The notes beneath the pieces are model-generated. The model was not told the DNA's origin, ran no database searches, and worked only from the letters and a program-made list of their open reading frames with translations. From contig NZ_CP102630.1 of NCBI RefSeq assembly GCF_024721605.1, forward strand, positions 1,612,001-1,676,000: 64,000 nt of DNA. Reading direction: 5' to 3'. The translations under genes and the position numbers were made by a program. Source of the DNA: Sphingomicrobium flavum (GTDB lineage Bacteria; Pseudomonadota; Alphaproteobacteria; Sphingomonadales; Sphingomonadaceae). Of the stretch, positions 6,841 to 15,080 are shown one piece after another; positions within the stretch are counted from its first letter, which is position 1; each line of letters starts with the position of its first letter.

Positions 6841-9810
6841 ATGTCCGACAAACCCAATTATAAAGACACGGTCTTTTTGCCCAAGACCGACTTCCCGATG
6901 AAAGCCGGCCTGCCCCAGAAGGAGCCGGAAATCCTGGCGCGCTGGCAGGCAGAAGATATCTATGCGCAGCTGCGCGAAGCGCGGGCGGGGCGTGAGAAGT
7001 TCATCCTTCATGACGGGCCGCCTTATGCCAATGGCGACATCCATATCGGCCATGCGCTCAACAAGACGCTGAAGGATATGGTGGTTCGCTCGCAGTCGCT
7101 GCTGGGCAAGGACGTGCCTTATGTGCCGGGCTGGGATTGCCACGGGCTGCCGATCGAGTGGAAGATCGAGGAGCTGTACCGCAAGAAGAAGCAGGACAAG
7201 AATAGCGTTCCGGCCAGGGAATTCCGCGCCGAATGCCGCGATTACGCCGCCAAATGGGTCAGCGTGCAGACCGAGCAGTTCCAGCGGCTGGGCAATATTG
7301 GCGATTATAAGCGCCCTTATCTGACCATGCGGCCCGAGGCCGAGGCGCAGATCGTTGGCGAGCTGTTCAAATTCGCCGAGACGGGCCAGCTCTATCGTGG
7401 CGCCAAGCCGGTGATGTGGTCGCCGGTCGAGGAAACCGCGCTGGCCGATGCCGAGGTCGAATATGAGGATCTGACCGACAGCCCGCAGATCGATGTTGCG
7501 TTCGAGATTGTCGAGAGCCGCGTGGAAGGCCTTGCTGGCGCAAAAGCTGTGATCTGGACGACCACGCCTTGGACAATCCCAGTCAACCAAGCTTTGGCCT
7601 TTGGTCCGGACATTGAATACGGGCTGTTCGAGCTAGAAGAAGCAGATCATCCGTCGGCAGGCGAAGAGGTTGACGAAAGCGCTTGGGTCTCAAAGGGCCG
7701 GTATCTCGTCGCTTTCGAATTGGGCCGCCAGCTTCTGGGACGACTAGTACCAGACGCAGAGAAGACCTTGCGTCTCTCCACCGTTTGGAAATGCGACGGC
7801 GCCGACCTTGCCGGCACCGTCGCCCGCCACCCGATGCACCATCTCGGCGGCTTTTACGCCAAGCCCCGCCCCTTCCTGGCGGGCGACTTCGTCACCACCG
7901 ATAGCGGCACCGGCCTTGTCCATATGGCACCCGATCATGGCGAGGACGATTTCGACCTGTGCAAGGCCAATGGCATCGATCCTGTCTTCGCCGTCATGGG
8001 GGATGGGCGCTACCGCGATGACTGGCTGTGGCTGGGCGGGGATGATGAGCGGCGGCGCAGCGTCATCAACAAGCCGTTCAATGCGCCCGACGGGCCGATC
8101 TGCAGCGATCTTTGCGAAGCGGGTGCCTTGCTATCCGCCAGCGCGGACTATGCGCATAGCTATCCCCATAGCTGGCGATCCAAGGCCAAGGTCATCTATA
8201 GGTGTACGCCTCAGTGGTTCATCGCGATTGACGAGCCTTTGCGCCTGCGCGCCTCGACTTCGCTCGGCACGAACGGAGAAGGGGGAAGCGCCAACAGTTC
8301 GTTCGTCCCGAGCGAAGTCGAGGGGCGTTCGCTGCGCCAGACTGCCTTGTCCGAGATCGACCGCGTCCGCTTTGTCCCGCCGCGCGGGCGCCGGCGCATC
8401 CAGTCGATGGTGGAAAGCCGCCCCGACTGGCTGATCAGCCGCCAGCGCGCCTGGGGCGTGCCGATTGCCTTGTTCGTCCACCGTGAAAGCGGCGAATTGC
8501 TGGTCGATGGCGAGGTCAATGCCCGCATCGTCGCGGCCATGCATGACGAGGGCGTGGATGCCTGGTCGGAAGACCGCGCAGGCGAATTTCTGGGCGCAGG
8601 CCGCAATCCCGACGACTATGAAATGGTCACCGACATTCTGGACGTCTGGTTCGACAGCGGTTCGACCCATGCCTTCGTGCTGGAGAGCGGTGACTGGCCC
8701 GAACAGCGCTGGCCCGCCGATCTCTACCTTGAAGGCTCGGACCAGCATCGCGGCTGGTTCCAGTCATCGCTGCTGGAAAGCTGCGGGACGCGCGGGCGCG
8801 CGCCTTATGATGCGGTGCTGACCCATGGCTTCACCATGGATGCCAAGGGCAAGAAGATGTCCAAGAGCGTCGGCAATACGGTCGACCCCTTGAAGGTGAT
8901 GGAGACCAGCGGGGCGGACATCATCCGCCTGTGGGCGCTGAGCGTCGATTATACCGAGGATCATCGCATCGGCGATGAGATCCTCAAGGGCGTGGGCGAC
9001 CAGTATCGCAAATTGCGCAATACTTTCCGCTATCTGCTCGGCGCGCTGGACGGCTTTACGGATGCCGAAAAGGTCGAGCCTGCCGAGATGCCCGAGCTTG
9101 AGCGCTATATGCTCGACCGGCTGAAGCGGCTGGACGGCACGATCCGTAAGGCCATCGATGATTTCGATTTCAATAGCTACACGCGTGCGCTGGTCGATTT
9201 CGCCAATGAAGATTTGTCGGCCTTCTTCTTCGATATCCGCAAGGATTGCCTCTATTGCGACGATCCGGCGGGGCTGAAACGGCGCAGCTATCGCACGGTG
9301 CTGGATACCTTGTTCGGCGCCCTGGTGCGCTACGCCGCGCCGATCCTGGTGTTCACCAGCGAAGAGGTTTGGGGCACGCGCTATCCCGATGCGGGCAGTG
9401 TGCATCTGCTGGAGCTGGAGGATTTGCCGGAGGCGTGGCTGGATGATGAGCTGGCGAACAAATGGAAAGTGCTGCGAGGGATAAGAAAGCTCGTCACTGA
9501 GCACGTCGAGTTCCTCCGCAAGGAAAAACTCGTCGGATCGGGTCTACAAACACTTGTCGAGGTCTGTTCGCCGAACAATGCGACGCGTGAAATTCTTTCA
9601 TCCGTGGATTTCGCTGAAATTGCGATCGTCGGTAAAGTAGTGATTGGCGATACGTTAAAGGCTGGCATGGTTGCGCCTGATGAGATCAAAGACGTCGGGG
9701 TGGCCACAGGGCGAATTGATTATGCGAAATGCGGGCGCTGCTGGCGGCATCTTCCCGAGGTCGAGGAAGATGGCCACTTGTGCGAACGTTGCGCGGAGGT
9801 GCTGTCTTGA
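6841..9810 (+). CDS. ileS: Isoleucyl-tRNA synthetase, with an in-frame palindromic insertion
   Basis: Charges tRNA-Ile. The class I signatures are HIGH (68-71, in NGDIHIGHALNK) and KMSKS (672-676). The CP1 editing domain lies between them, the anticodon-binding domain follows, and the C-terminus carries a zinc finger (CGRCW ... CERC). At 989 aa it is long for the family. Part of the excess is an approximately 28-residue stretch at about 470-498 (reading STSLGTNGEGG...FVPSEVEGRS), encoded by a palindromic element at 8248-8327. Two segments have atypical composition: about 7560-7800 in the editing domain (57% GC in one line) and 9481-9660 near the C-terminus (45-52% GC, against 62% just before). 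All catalytic motifs are intact, so the enzyme should work. lspA follows after two further repeats. Confidence 0.97.
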   Translation: MSDKPNYKDTVFLPKTDFPMKAGLPQKEPEILARWQAEDIYAQLREARAGREKFILHDGPPYANGDIHIGHALNKTLKDMVVRSQSLLGKDVPYVPGWDCHGLPIEWKIEELYRKKKQDKNSVPAREFRAECRDYAAKWVSVQTEQFQRLGNIGDYKRPYLTMRPEAEAQIVGELFKFAETGQLYRGAKPVMWSPVEETALADAEVEYEDLTDSPQIDVAFEIVESRVEGLAGAKAVIWTTTPWTIPVNQALAFGPDIEYGLFELEEADHPSAGEEVDESAWVSKGRYLVAFELGRQLLGRLVPDAEKTLRLSTVWKCDGADLAGTVARHPMHHLGGFYAKPRPFLAGDFVTTDSGTGLVHMAPDHGEDDFDLCKANGIDPVFAVMGDGRYRDDWLWLGGDDERRRSVINKPFNAPDGPICSDLCEAGALLSASADYAHSYPHSWRSKAKVIYRCTPQWFIAIDEPLRLRASTSLGTNGEGGSANSSFVPSEVEGRSLRQTALSEIDRVRFVPPRGRRRIQSMVESRPDWLISRQRAWGVPIALFVHRESGELLVDGEVNARIVAAMHDEGVDAWSEDRAGEFLGAGRNPDDYEMVTDILDVWFDSGSTHAFVLESGDWPEQRWPADLYLEGSDQHRGWFQSSLLESCGTRGRAPYDAVLTHGFTMDAKGKKMSKSVGNTVDPLKVMETSGADIIRLWALSVDYTEDHRIGDEILKGVGDQYRKLRNTFRYLLGALDGFTDAEKVEPAEMPELERYMLDRLKRLDGTIRKAIDDFDFNSYTRALVDFANEDLSAFFFDIRKDCLYCDDPAGLKRRSYRTVLDTLFGALVRYAAPILVFTSEEVWGTRYPDAGSVHLLELEDLPEAWLDDELANKWKVLRGIRKLVTEHVEFLRKEKLVGSGLQTLVEVCSPNNATREILSSVDFAEIAIVGKVVIGDTLKAGMVAPDEIKDVGVATGRIDYAKCGRCWRHLPEVEEDGHLCERCAEVLS
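8248..8327 (+). repeat. Palindromic element inserted in frame within ileS
   Basis: cctcgacttcgctcggcac (from 8252) and its near reverse complement ending at 8323 form a 23-nt inverted repeat (8252-8274 with 8301-8323) with one mismatch, around a 26-nt loop. A few more pairs extend outward. The element adds about 28 codons without a stop, between the DEPLRLR and RQTALSEIDR segments of IleS, where E. coli IleS has a short linker. Elements with this tcgacttcgctcg core are commonly intergenic in sphingomonads. Confidence 0.85.
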
Positions 9811-9821
9811 CCACCCTAAAC

Positions 9822-9848
9822 CGTCGCCCCTGCGAAGGCAGGGGCCCA
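9822..9848 (+). repeat. Palindromic REP-like repeat, copy D
   Basis: ccgtcgCCCCTGCgaagGCAGGGGccca, same orientation as copy A, 11 nt after the ileS stop. With copy E it forms an inverted pair in the ileS-lspA gap. Confidence 0.82.
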
Positions 9849-9889
9849 TTTCATCTCATTTGCGGCAATGTTGACGGGTTTCTCGCTGG

Positions 9890-9920
9890 CATGGATCCCT
9901 GCCTTCGCAGGGATGACGAG
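9890..9920 (-). repeat. Palindromic REP-like repeat, copy E
   Basis: catggatCCCTGCcttcGCAGGGatgacgag, opposite in orientation to copy D. It ends 14 nt before the lspA start. The ggat/atga flanks mark a subtype different from copies A-D (gggc/cgac). Confidence 0.82.
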
Positions 9921-9934
9921 CTGGGGGTGGCTCA

Positions 9935-10423
9935 GTGAAGAAGCTCAACGCCTATATCTTCGCCATCGCCATCTTCATCGCCGACCAGGTGACGAAATAT
10001 GCGATGCTGAACATCGCGCGCATTCGCGAGGTGCGGCAGATCGAGATCATTGAGATCTTCAACTTCACCTATGTCGAAAATCGCGGCATCAGCCTTGGCC
10101 TGTTGCAGGCCGAGGATGATCTGGGTCGCTGGCTGCTGGTCGGCGCGACTGCCGCGATTGCCGCCATCGTCGGCTGGTGGATGACGCGCGAAACGCAAAA
10201 ATGGGACCAGCTGGGCCTCGCCATGATTTTGGGCGGCGCGCTGGGGAATATCGTAGATAGGGTTCGCTTCGGCTATGTTGTCGACTTTCTCGACTTGCAT
10301 TTCGGTGACTTCCGGCCCTTTTATGTCTTTAACATTGCCGATGCGGCCATTAGCATCGGTGTCGTGATCTTATTGATAAGGGCGTTCTTTTTCGCGCCCG
10401 CTGAGGAGAATGAACATGCGTAA
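9935..10423 (+). CDS. lspA: Lipoprotein signal peptidase (signal peptidase II)
   Basis: An inner-membrane aspartyl protease that cleaves the signal peptide of diacylglyceryl-modified prolipoproteins. It has four predicted membrane helices in 162 aa. The catalytic aspartates lie in 'GNIVDRVRFGYVVDF' and 'FNIADAAISIG', and an N-terminal 'IADQVTK' motif is present. The start is GTG at 9935. The downstream lipoprotein gene starts inside its 3' end, so the two are translationally linked, and that product is a likely substrate. Confidence 0.96.
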   Translation: MKKLNAYIFAIAIFIADQVTKYAMLNIARIREVRQIEIIEIFNFTYVENRGISLGLLQAEDDLGRWLLVGATAAIAAIVGWWMTRETQKWDQLGLAMILGGALGNIVDRVRFGYVVDFLDLHFGDFRPFYVFNIADAAISIGVVILLIRAFFFAPAEENEHA

Positions 10424-10808
10424 GGCCCTATTCCTGCTGGCCGCACCGCTTGCCCTGAGTGCCTGTGGGGGCAGCGGGTCGCTCGATGAATTCGCGGTAA
10501 CGCGCAATGCGCCGCTGGTCATTCCGCCCGATTATACGCTGGAGCCGCCCGCGGCCGGCACCGTGTCATCGACCGCCGAAGCCAGCCAGAGCCAGGCGAT
10601 CGAAGCGCTGTTCGGCGGCCCGGCCCCGCGCAGCCCGGTCGAACGCGCCGTGATCGATGCCGCCGACGCCGGTAGCGGCACCATCGGCACTCGCTCCACC
10701 GCAGGCGATCCGCAGACCCGCGTTGTCGACAAGGGTGCGGAAACGACCGACATCATTGCCGCGCCGGAATCGGTCGGGCAGGATGCCAGCGCCGATACGC
10801 CGCAATAG
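10416..10808 (+). CDS. DUF3035-type lipoprotein
   Basis: A 130-aa predicted lipoprotein. The signal peptide ends in the lipobox LALSAC (lipidated Cys at about residue 17). The mature part has 'DEFAVTRNAPLVIPPDYTLEPP', the recognisable DUF3035 core, then a low-complexity Ala/Ser/Asp tail. The function of the family is unknown. GAGGAG at 10403-10408 lies 7 nt before the ATG at 10416 and only 1 nt before an alternative ATG at 10410, so 10416 is chosen. It overlaps lspA by 8 nt. Confidence 0.88.
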   Translation: MRKALFLLAAPLALSACGGSGSLDEFAVTRNAPLVIPPDYTLEPPAAGTVSSTAEASQSQAIEALFGGPAPRSPVERAVIDAADAGSGTIGTRSTAGDPQTRVVDKGAETTDIIAAPESVGQDASADTPQ

Positions 10809-10832
10809 GACGTAGCCGAACGGGGGACAGAC

Positions 10833-11372
10833 ATGGCGGGTAACAAGATTTCATCGCGGCTGGTCGATCTGGAGAGCCAGCTCGAACGCGCCAAGCGCCG
10901 TCTTGAAGACGGCCTGTCCCTCGTCGCCGATGCCCAGAAGGCGCTGGCCGACGTGCAATCGGCGATCATCGGGTCGCCCGCCGCGGCGGTGGACACCGAT
11001 AGCGATGAAGCCGCCTCCAAGCTGCTCGATAGCCTGAAGGCGCAGGGGCAGGACATGCCCGAGACGCTGTGCGACGGGCGCATGGCGGTCGATCCGGTGC
11101 AGCGCCTGATCCGTATCGATGGCAATCCCATCGGCATCACCGAGATGGAATATCGCGTGCTGGAGCTCTTGGCCTATGCCCGCAACAATGTCGTCACGCG
11201 CAACATGCTCTTGAAGCATCTCTATCGCCGCGCCGACGATCAGCCGCAGCCCAAGATCATCGATGTCTTCATTTCAAAGCTGCGGAAGAAGCTGCGCTCG
11301 GCCAGCGGCGGGGCGGAATTCATCGAGACGATCCCCCAGCGCGGCTGGATCCTGCGCGATAATCAGGGCTGA
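10833..11372 (+). CDS. Winged-helix DNA-binding protein of OmpR/CtrA type without receiver domain
   Basis: 179 aa. Residues 1-60 form a probable coiled coil (SRLVDLESQLERAKRRLEDG...), where a response regulator would carry its receiver domain. Residues 80-178 form a Trans_reg_C winged helix: 'GITEMEYRVLELLAYARNNVVTRNMLLKHLY', then 'KIIDVFISKLRKKLRSA' (recognition helix) and 'FIETIPQRGWILRD' (wing). This domain resembles that of CtrA, the alphaproteobacterial cell-cycle regulator, but there is no phospho-acceptor aspartate. It probably binds DNA constitutively or through a partner. It lies 24 nt after the lipoprotein gene. Its target sites are unknown. Confidence 0.82.
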   Translation: MAGNKISSRLVDLESQLERAKRRLEDGLSLVADAQKALADVQSAIIGSPAAAVDTDSDEAASKLLDSLKAQGQDMPETLCDGRMAVDPVQRLIRIDGNPIGITEMEYRVLELLAYARNNVVTRNMLLKHLYRRADDQPQPKIIDVFISKLRKKLRSASGGAEFIETIPQRGWILRDNQG

Positions 11373-11410
11373 TTCACGCTTTCTTTACCACGGGCCCTGA
11401 ATGTGGGTTC

Positions 11411-11764
11411 ATGATCTCGTTCCTAACCGACTCGCACGCCAGAAACCCCATCGGGGGCGAACCCTATGTCGAAGCGCTCGAACGCCTCGAGAGCCTGAAG
11501 CTCGCGATCGCCGCTGCCGAAGCGACCGGCGGGGTGGGCATCAGCCTCAACGAGGCCGCAGCGTCCTGGCCGCGCGTCAACAAGGCCGAGCGCCAGGCCT
11601 TTGCCGAACGCGCCGACGCGGTCGCCGATGCGGCGGTCGCGGGGCTGGCAGCGCTGAGCGCGGTGCAGCTTGCGGGCGCCGACAAGATCCATGCGGGCAT
11701 GGACGCGCTGGCGGCTGAATTGCGCAGCGGGATCGATGGCCTCGACGGGCTGCTGACGCTTTAG
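11411..11764 (+). CDS. Hypothetical helical protein
   Basis: 117 aa, Ala-rich, predicted all-helical and soluble, with no recognisable motif. It lies 38 nt after the winged-helix gene on the same strand, and its stop overlaps the 3' end of the convergent sulfurtransferase gene by 4 nt. Codon use (GCC, GGC, CTC rich) matches the backbone, which supports it being a real gene. Confidence 0.6.
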   Translation: MISFLTDSHARNPIGGEPYVEALERLESLKLAIAAAEATGGVGISLNEAAASWPRVNKAERQAFAERADAVADAAVAGLAALSAVQLAGADKIHAGMDALAAELRSGIDGLDGLLTL

Positions 11765-12588
11765 GAGCGTTCCTTCGGCGTTTCGGGGTCCGCGCCCCAT
11801 TCGGCCCAGCTTCCATCATAAAGAATGCCGCTGTCATGGCCCAATTGCCGTGCCGCGAAGATCAGCGCGCAGGCGGTGACGCCTGAGCCGCAGCTGGCGG
11901 TGAAGGGCTGGGCGGGGTCAACGCCCGCTTCGGCGAAGGCGGCGGCGAGGCCATCCTTGTCCTTGAAGGTGCCATCCTCGTTGTAAAGATCTGCGTAGGG
12001 CAGGTTTCTCGCACCTGGAATGTGGCCGGCTTCCAGACCTTCGCGCGGTTCGGGGCTGTTGCCGGCAAAGCGATCGGGACCCCGCGCATCAATGACAGGC
12101 GGCGTCTTGCCGGCCAGGATGTCCGCTTTGGCCGCGACTTCCATGTCGCCTTCAGTGGCACGGAATACGGTGTCGTGGATCGTGGGCGCGGCCGCATCGA
12201 CGGGGCGCCCTTCGGCCAGCCATTTCTGCAAGCCGCCATCGAGAATCGCGACTTGTCTCGCGCCAAAATGGCGGAGCATGAACCAGCCGCGGGCCGCGTT
12301 GTGGTGCGGGCTGTTGTCATAGACGATGATGCGGTCGTCGTGACCGATGCCGAGCTGGCGCATTTCTTCGGCAAAGCGGTGTGGGCGGGGCAGCATGTTG
12401 GGCGCTGGATGCGCGCTGTCGGCCACCCGCGATATATCCAGATAGACCGCACCCGGGATATGCGCCGCAGCATATTCTTCCCGCGCATCGCGCCCGCTGC
12501 CCGGCAGCAGGAATGTCGCATCGACGATGCGGATATCCTCGTCATCCAGATGGTCGGCCAGCCATTGGGTAGTCACCAGTTCGTCCAT
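11761..12588 (-). CDS. sseA: Thiosulfate/3-mercaptopyruvate sulfurtransferase
   Basis: A two-domain rhodanese that moves sulfane sulfur from mercaptopyruvate or thiosulfate to a thiol acceptor. The inactive N-terminal rhodanese domain (residues 1-140) is followed by the catalytic domain with the active-site loop '[13 protein letters not shown]'. The sequence CGSGVT matches mercaptopyruvate sulfurtransferases, whereas thiosulfate enzymes often have CRKGVT. AGGAGGT stands upstream of both a GTG (12597) and the ATG at 12588 (MDELVTTQW); the ATG has the better spacing. It encodes 275 aa and diverges from queF with 64 nt between. Confidence 0.92.
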   Translation of the reverse strand: MDELVTTQWLADHLDDEDIRIVDATFLLPGSGRDAREEYAAAHIPGAVYLDISRVADSAHPAPNMLPRPHRFAEEMRQLGIGHDDRIIVYDNSPHHNAARGWFMLRHFGARQVAILDGGLQKWLAEGRPVDAAAPTIHDTVFRATEGDMEVAAKADILAGKTPPVIDARGPDRFAGNSPEPREGLEAGHIPGARNLPYADLYNEDGTFKDKDGLAAAFAEAGVDPAQPFTASCGSGVTACALIFAARQLGHDSGILYDGSWAEWGADPETPKERS

Positions 12589-12652
12589 CGCGCGCACCTC
12601 CTATTGCCAAAAGGATAGAAGCCTTGGCGCTGTCCTGCTAGGGGGCTGGCCC

Positions 12653-13099
12653 ATGGAACCGAAACATCTTGGCCAGACGAGCGCGCTGCCGGCATCGCCG
12701 GAACAGGCCGAGCTCGACTATGTGCCCAATCCGCGCGCGGGCGAGCTTTACCTGACCCGCTTCACCGCGCCCGAATTCACCTCGCTCTGCCCGGTCACGG
12801 GGCAGCCCGATTTCGCGCATCTGGTGATCGACTATGCGCCGGGCGAGACGATCGTGGAATCGAAGAGCCTGAAGCTGTTCCTCGGCAGCTTTCGCAACCA
12901 TGCCGCCTTCCATGAGGATTGCACGGTGGGCATCGGCAAGAGGCTGGCGGACGAGATGAAGCCCAAATGGCTTCGGATCGGCGGCTATTGGTATCCGCGC
13001 GGCGGCATTCCCATCGATGTTTTCTGGCAGACGGGCACGCCGCCCGAAGGACTGTGGATCCCCAACCAGGGGGTGCAGACCTATCGCGGGCGGGGCTAG
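12653..13099 (+). CDS. queF: NADPH-dependent 7-cyano-7-deazaguanine reductase
   Basis: Reduces preQ0 to preQ1 in queuosine biosynthesis. It is the short unimodular type (148 aa) with the T-fold. The nucleophilic Cys is in '[13 protein letters not shown]', the NADPH-binding QueF motif is '[15 protein letters not shown]', and an Asp follows in 'HEDCTVGI'. The ATG at 12653 (MEPKHLGQ) is the natural start. Its stop overlaps the convergent NTF2-like gene by 4 nt. No other queuosine gene is in the window. Confidence 0.96.
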   Translation: MEPKHLGQTSALPASPEQAELDYVPNPRAGELYLTRFTAPEFTSLCPVTGQPDFAHLVIDYAPGETIVESKSLKLFLGSFRNHAAFHEDCTVGIGKRLADEMKPKWLRIGGYWYPRGGIPIDVFWQTGTPPEGLWIPNQGVQTYRGRG

Positions 13100-13497
13100 T
13101 CGCCCAGATTGACCCCGGGAGGGACCGGCGATGAATGGCGGCGCACGACCTGCCAGTCGCCGTCGCCGCGCACCCAGACATCGGTGAGCAGCACGCGCTC
13201 GTCGATCACCTGGCCGAGGTAGCGGACCTCCCATTTGGCATCGACCGTGGCGACCAGCGTATTGTGGGTGCACACGCAATCCATGACGCGAACGTCAAGG
13301 CTGACCAGGTCCATGCGCTGCAGGGCTTCGATCCAGCCTTCCAGGTCGACCGCGATCGAGCCGGTCGAGCGGATGCCGACCAGTTTGAAATCGGGATGGA
13401 TCAGGCGGCGCAGTTCGCCTTCATCCTTGGAGAAAAGTGCATCACGCCACTCTGCCTCCAGCCTTTCAACGTCCGATGTACAGGGACTGTCAGCCAC
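13096..13497 (-). CDS. NTF2-like (DUF4440/SnoaL-type) protein
   Basis: 133 aa with the cone-shaped NTF2-like fold pattern: an N-terminal helix pair ('[25 protein letters not shown]'), then beta strands ending '[23 protein letters not shown]', typical of DUF4440. The family holds enzymes and ligand-binding proteins of unknown substrate. Its start overlaps the 3' end of the HerA-like gene by 8 nt, so it is the last gene of the hflK-hflC-htrA-herA-like series. Confidence 0.8.
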   Translation of the reverse strand: MADSPCTSDVERLEAEWRDALFSKDEGELRRLIHPDFKLVGIRSTGSIAVDLEGWIEALQRMDLVSLDVRVMDCVCTHNTLVATVDAKWEVRYLGQVIDERVLLTDVWVRGDGDWQVVRRHSSPVPPGVNLGD

Positions 13498-15013
13498 GCT
13501 TCATGCTCCCCAAGATGCCGCGCAATAGGGCATTGCCGATCTGGCGGCCGATCGAGCTGGCCATCGAACGGGTTGCCGAATTGATCGCTTTTTCAGTCGT
13601 CGACATGCGGCGACTGGACGAGCGGGAGGAACGCGATGCCCGTTCCTTTTCCTTGCGCGCCTTTTCCGCAGCCTCGGCCTCTTCTTCCGCCTTCTTGGCG
13701 GCGGCGGCATTTGCGGCGGCTTGCGAGGCGCGCTCGGCCAGCACTTCCTCGGCGCTGACGCGGTCGAGCAGCTGGTCATATTTGGATCCAACCTCGTCCG
13801 AGGCCATCATCACCTTGCGCTCCTCGGCGGTCAGCGGACCAGCTCTGGCGCGGGGGGGTTTCATCAGCACGCGTTCGACCGGGATGGGGGCACCCTTGCG
13901 GTCCAGGGTGGACACCAGCGCCTCCCCTACCCGCAATTCGGTGATGGCGGTGCCGACATCGACCGGGGGATTGACGCGGAAGGTTTCGGCAGCCGCCTTG
14001 ACCGCGCGCTGATCGCGCGGCGTGAAGGCGCGCAGGGCGTGCTGGACGCGATTGCCCAATTGGCCCGCCACCGTATCGGGAATATCGATGGGGTTCTGGG
14101 TGATGAAGAAGACGGATACGCCCTTGGAGCGGATGAGGCGCACCACCTGTTCCACCTTGTCCATCAGCGCCTTGGGCGCGTCATCGAACAGCAGATGGGC
14201 TTCATCGAAGAAGAAAACGAGCTTGGGCTTGTCCGGATCACCTACCTCGGGGAGCGTTTCGAACAGTTCGGACAGGAGCCAGAGGAGGAAGGTAGCATAG
14301 AGGCGCGGCGACTGCATCAACTGATCGGCGGCAAGGATATTGATGATGCCCTTGCCGTCTTCGGACGTGCCGATGAAATCTTCCAGCTTGAGCGCGGGTT
14401 CGCCGAAGAACATGTCGCCGCCCTGGCTCCTGAGCTGAAGGAGGCTGCGCTGAATCGCACCGATCGAGGCGGTGGAGACATTGCCATATTCGAGCGTCAG
14501 CTCCTTACGCCGTTCGCCGACATGGGTGAGCATCGACTGGAGATCATCGAGGTCCAGCAGCAGCAGCCCTTCCTTGTCCGCGACATGGAAGGTGATGGTC
14601 AGCACGCCTTCCTGCGTATCGGTGAGCTCCATCAGCCGCGAGAGCAGCAGCGGCCCCATTTCCGAGACGGTGGTGCGCACGGGATGGCCCTGCTTGCCGA
14701 ACAGGTCCCAGAACTGCACCGGGAACGCCTCATAGGCATAATCGTCATAGCCGATTTCCTTGGCCCGTTCGGTGAATGGCGTGTGCAATTTGTGGGTGAC
14801 CGAGCCCGGCATGGCGAGGCCCGACAGGTCGCCCTTCACATCGGAGACGAAGCACGGAACGCCAACCTGGGAGAAGCCTTCGGCAATGCCCTGCAGGCTG
14901 ATCGTCTTGCCGGTGCCGGTAGCGCCCGCGATCAGCCCGTGCCGGTTGGCCTTGTCGAGCCGCATATGTTGCGGCTGGCCATTGGCAGTGCCGAGAAAAA
15001 TGCCTTCTTCCAT
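13490..15013 (-). CDS. HerA-like helicase domain protein (DUF853/YjgR family)
   Basis: A predicted hexameric FtsK/HerA-type ATPase of about 507 aa. Walker A is 'GLIAGATGTGKTISLQG' near the N-terminus and Walker B 'KLVFFFDEAHLLFDD'; a sensor-like 'VFFITQNPIDIPD' and an arginine-rich region follow. The C-terminal 90 residues are a charged Ala/Glu/Lys/Arg coiled coil followed by a Ser/Arg-rich tail. The family's role is not established. The ATG at 15013 is preferred because GGGGAG lies 10 nt upstream, though an in-frame ATG at 15031 is possible. The Shine-Dalgarno sequence lies in a hairpin. It follows htrA by 67 nt. Confidence 0.88.
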   Translation of the reverse strand: MEEGIFLGTANGQPQHMRLDKANRHGLIAGATGTGKTISLQGIAEGFSQVGVPCFVSDVKGDLSGLAMPGSVTHKLHTPFTERAKEIGYDDYAYEAFPVQFWDLFGKQGHPVRTTVSEMGPLLLSRLMELTDTQEGVLTITFHVADKEGLLLLDLDDLQSMLTHVGERRKELTLEYGNVSTASIGAIQRSLLQLRSQGGDMFFGEPALKLEDFIGTSEDGKGIINILAADQLMQSPRLYATFLLWLLSELFETLPEVGDPDKPKLVFFFDEAHLLFDDAPKALMDKVEQVVRLIRSKGVSVFFITQNPIDIPDTVAGQLGNRVQHALRAFTPRDQRAVKAAAETFRVNPPVDVGTAITELRVGEALVSTLDRKGAPIPVERVLMKPPRARAGPLTAEERKVMMASDEVGSKYDQLLDRVSAEEVLAERASQAAANAAAAKKAEEEAEAAEKARKEKERASRSSRSSSRRMSTTEKAINSATRSMASSIGRQIGNALLRGILGSMKRG

Positions 15014-15019
15014 AAAGCT

Positions 15020-15052
15020 TAGGCTCCCCATCCTGAGTGGATGGAGAGCCTA
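15020..15052 (-). promoter_or_regulatory. Hairpin covering the ribosome binding site of the HerA-like gene
   Basis: A near-perfect inverted repeat (14 pairs with one mismatch, 5-nt loop) lies between htrA and the HerA-like gene. Its downstream arm contains the GGGGAG Shine-Dalgarno sequence and it ends about 6 nt before the ATG at 15013. There is no U-tract, so it is more likely a translation-control structure than a terminator. Confidence 0.5.
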
Positions 15053-15080
15053 GGCAATGTGACGGCAAGGCCGCAAGCGA

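Noticed and set aside
12598-12652. Possible preQ1 riboswitch before queF
   Set aside because: The gap to the divergent sulfurtransferase is too short, and the C-rich stem and A-rich tail of preQ1 aptamers are not present.
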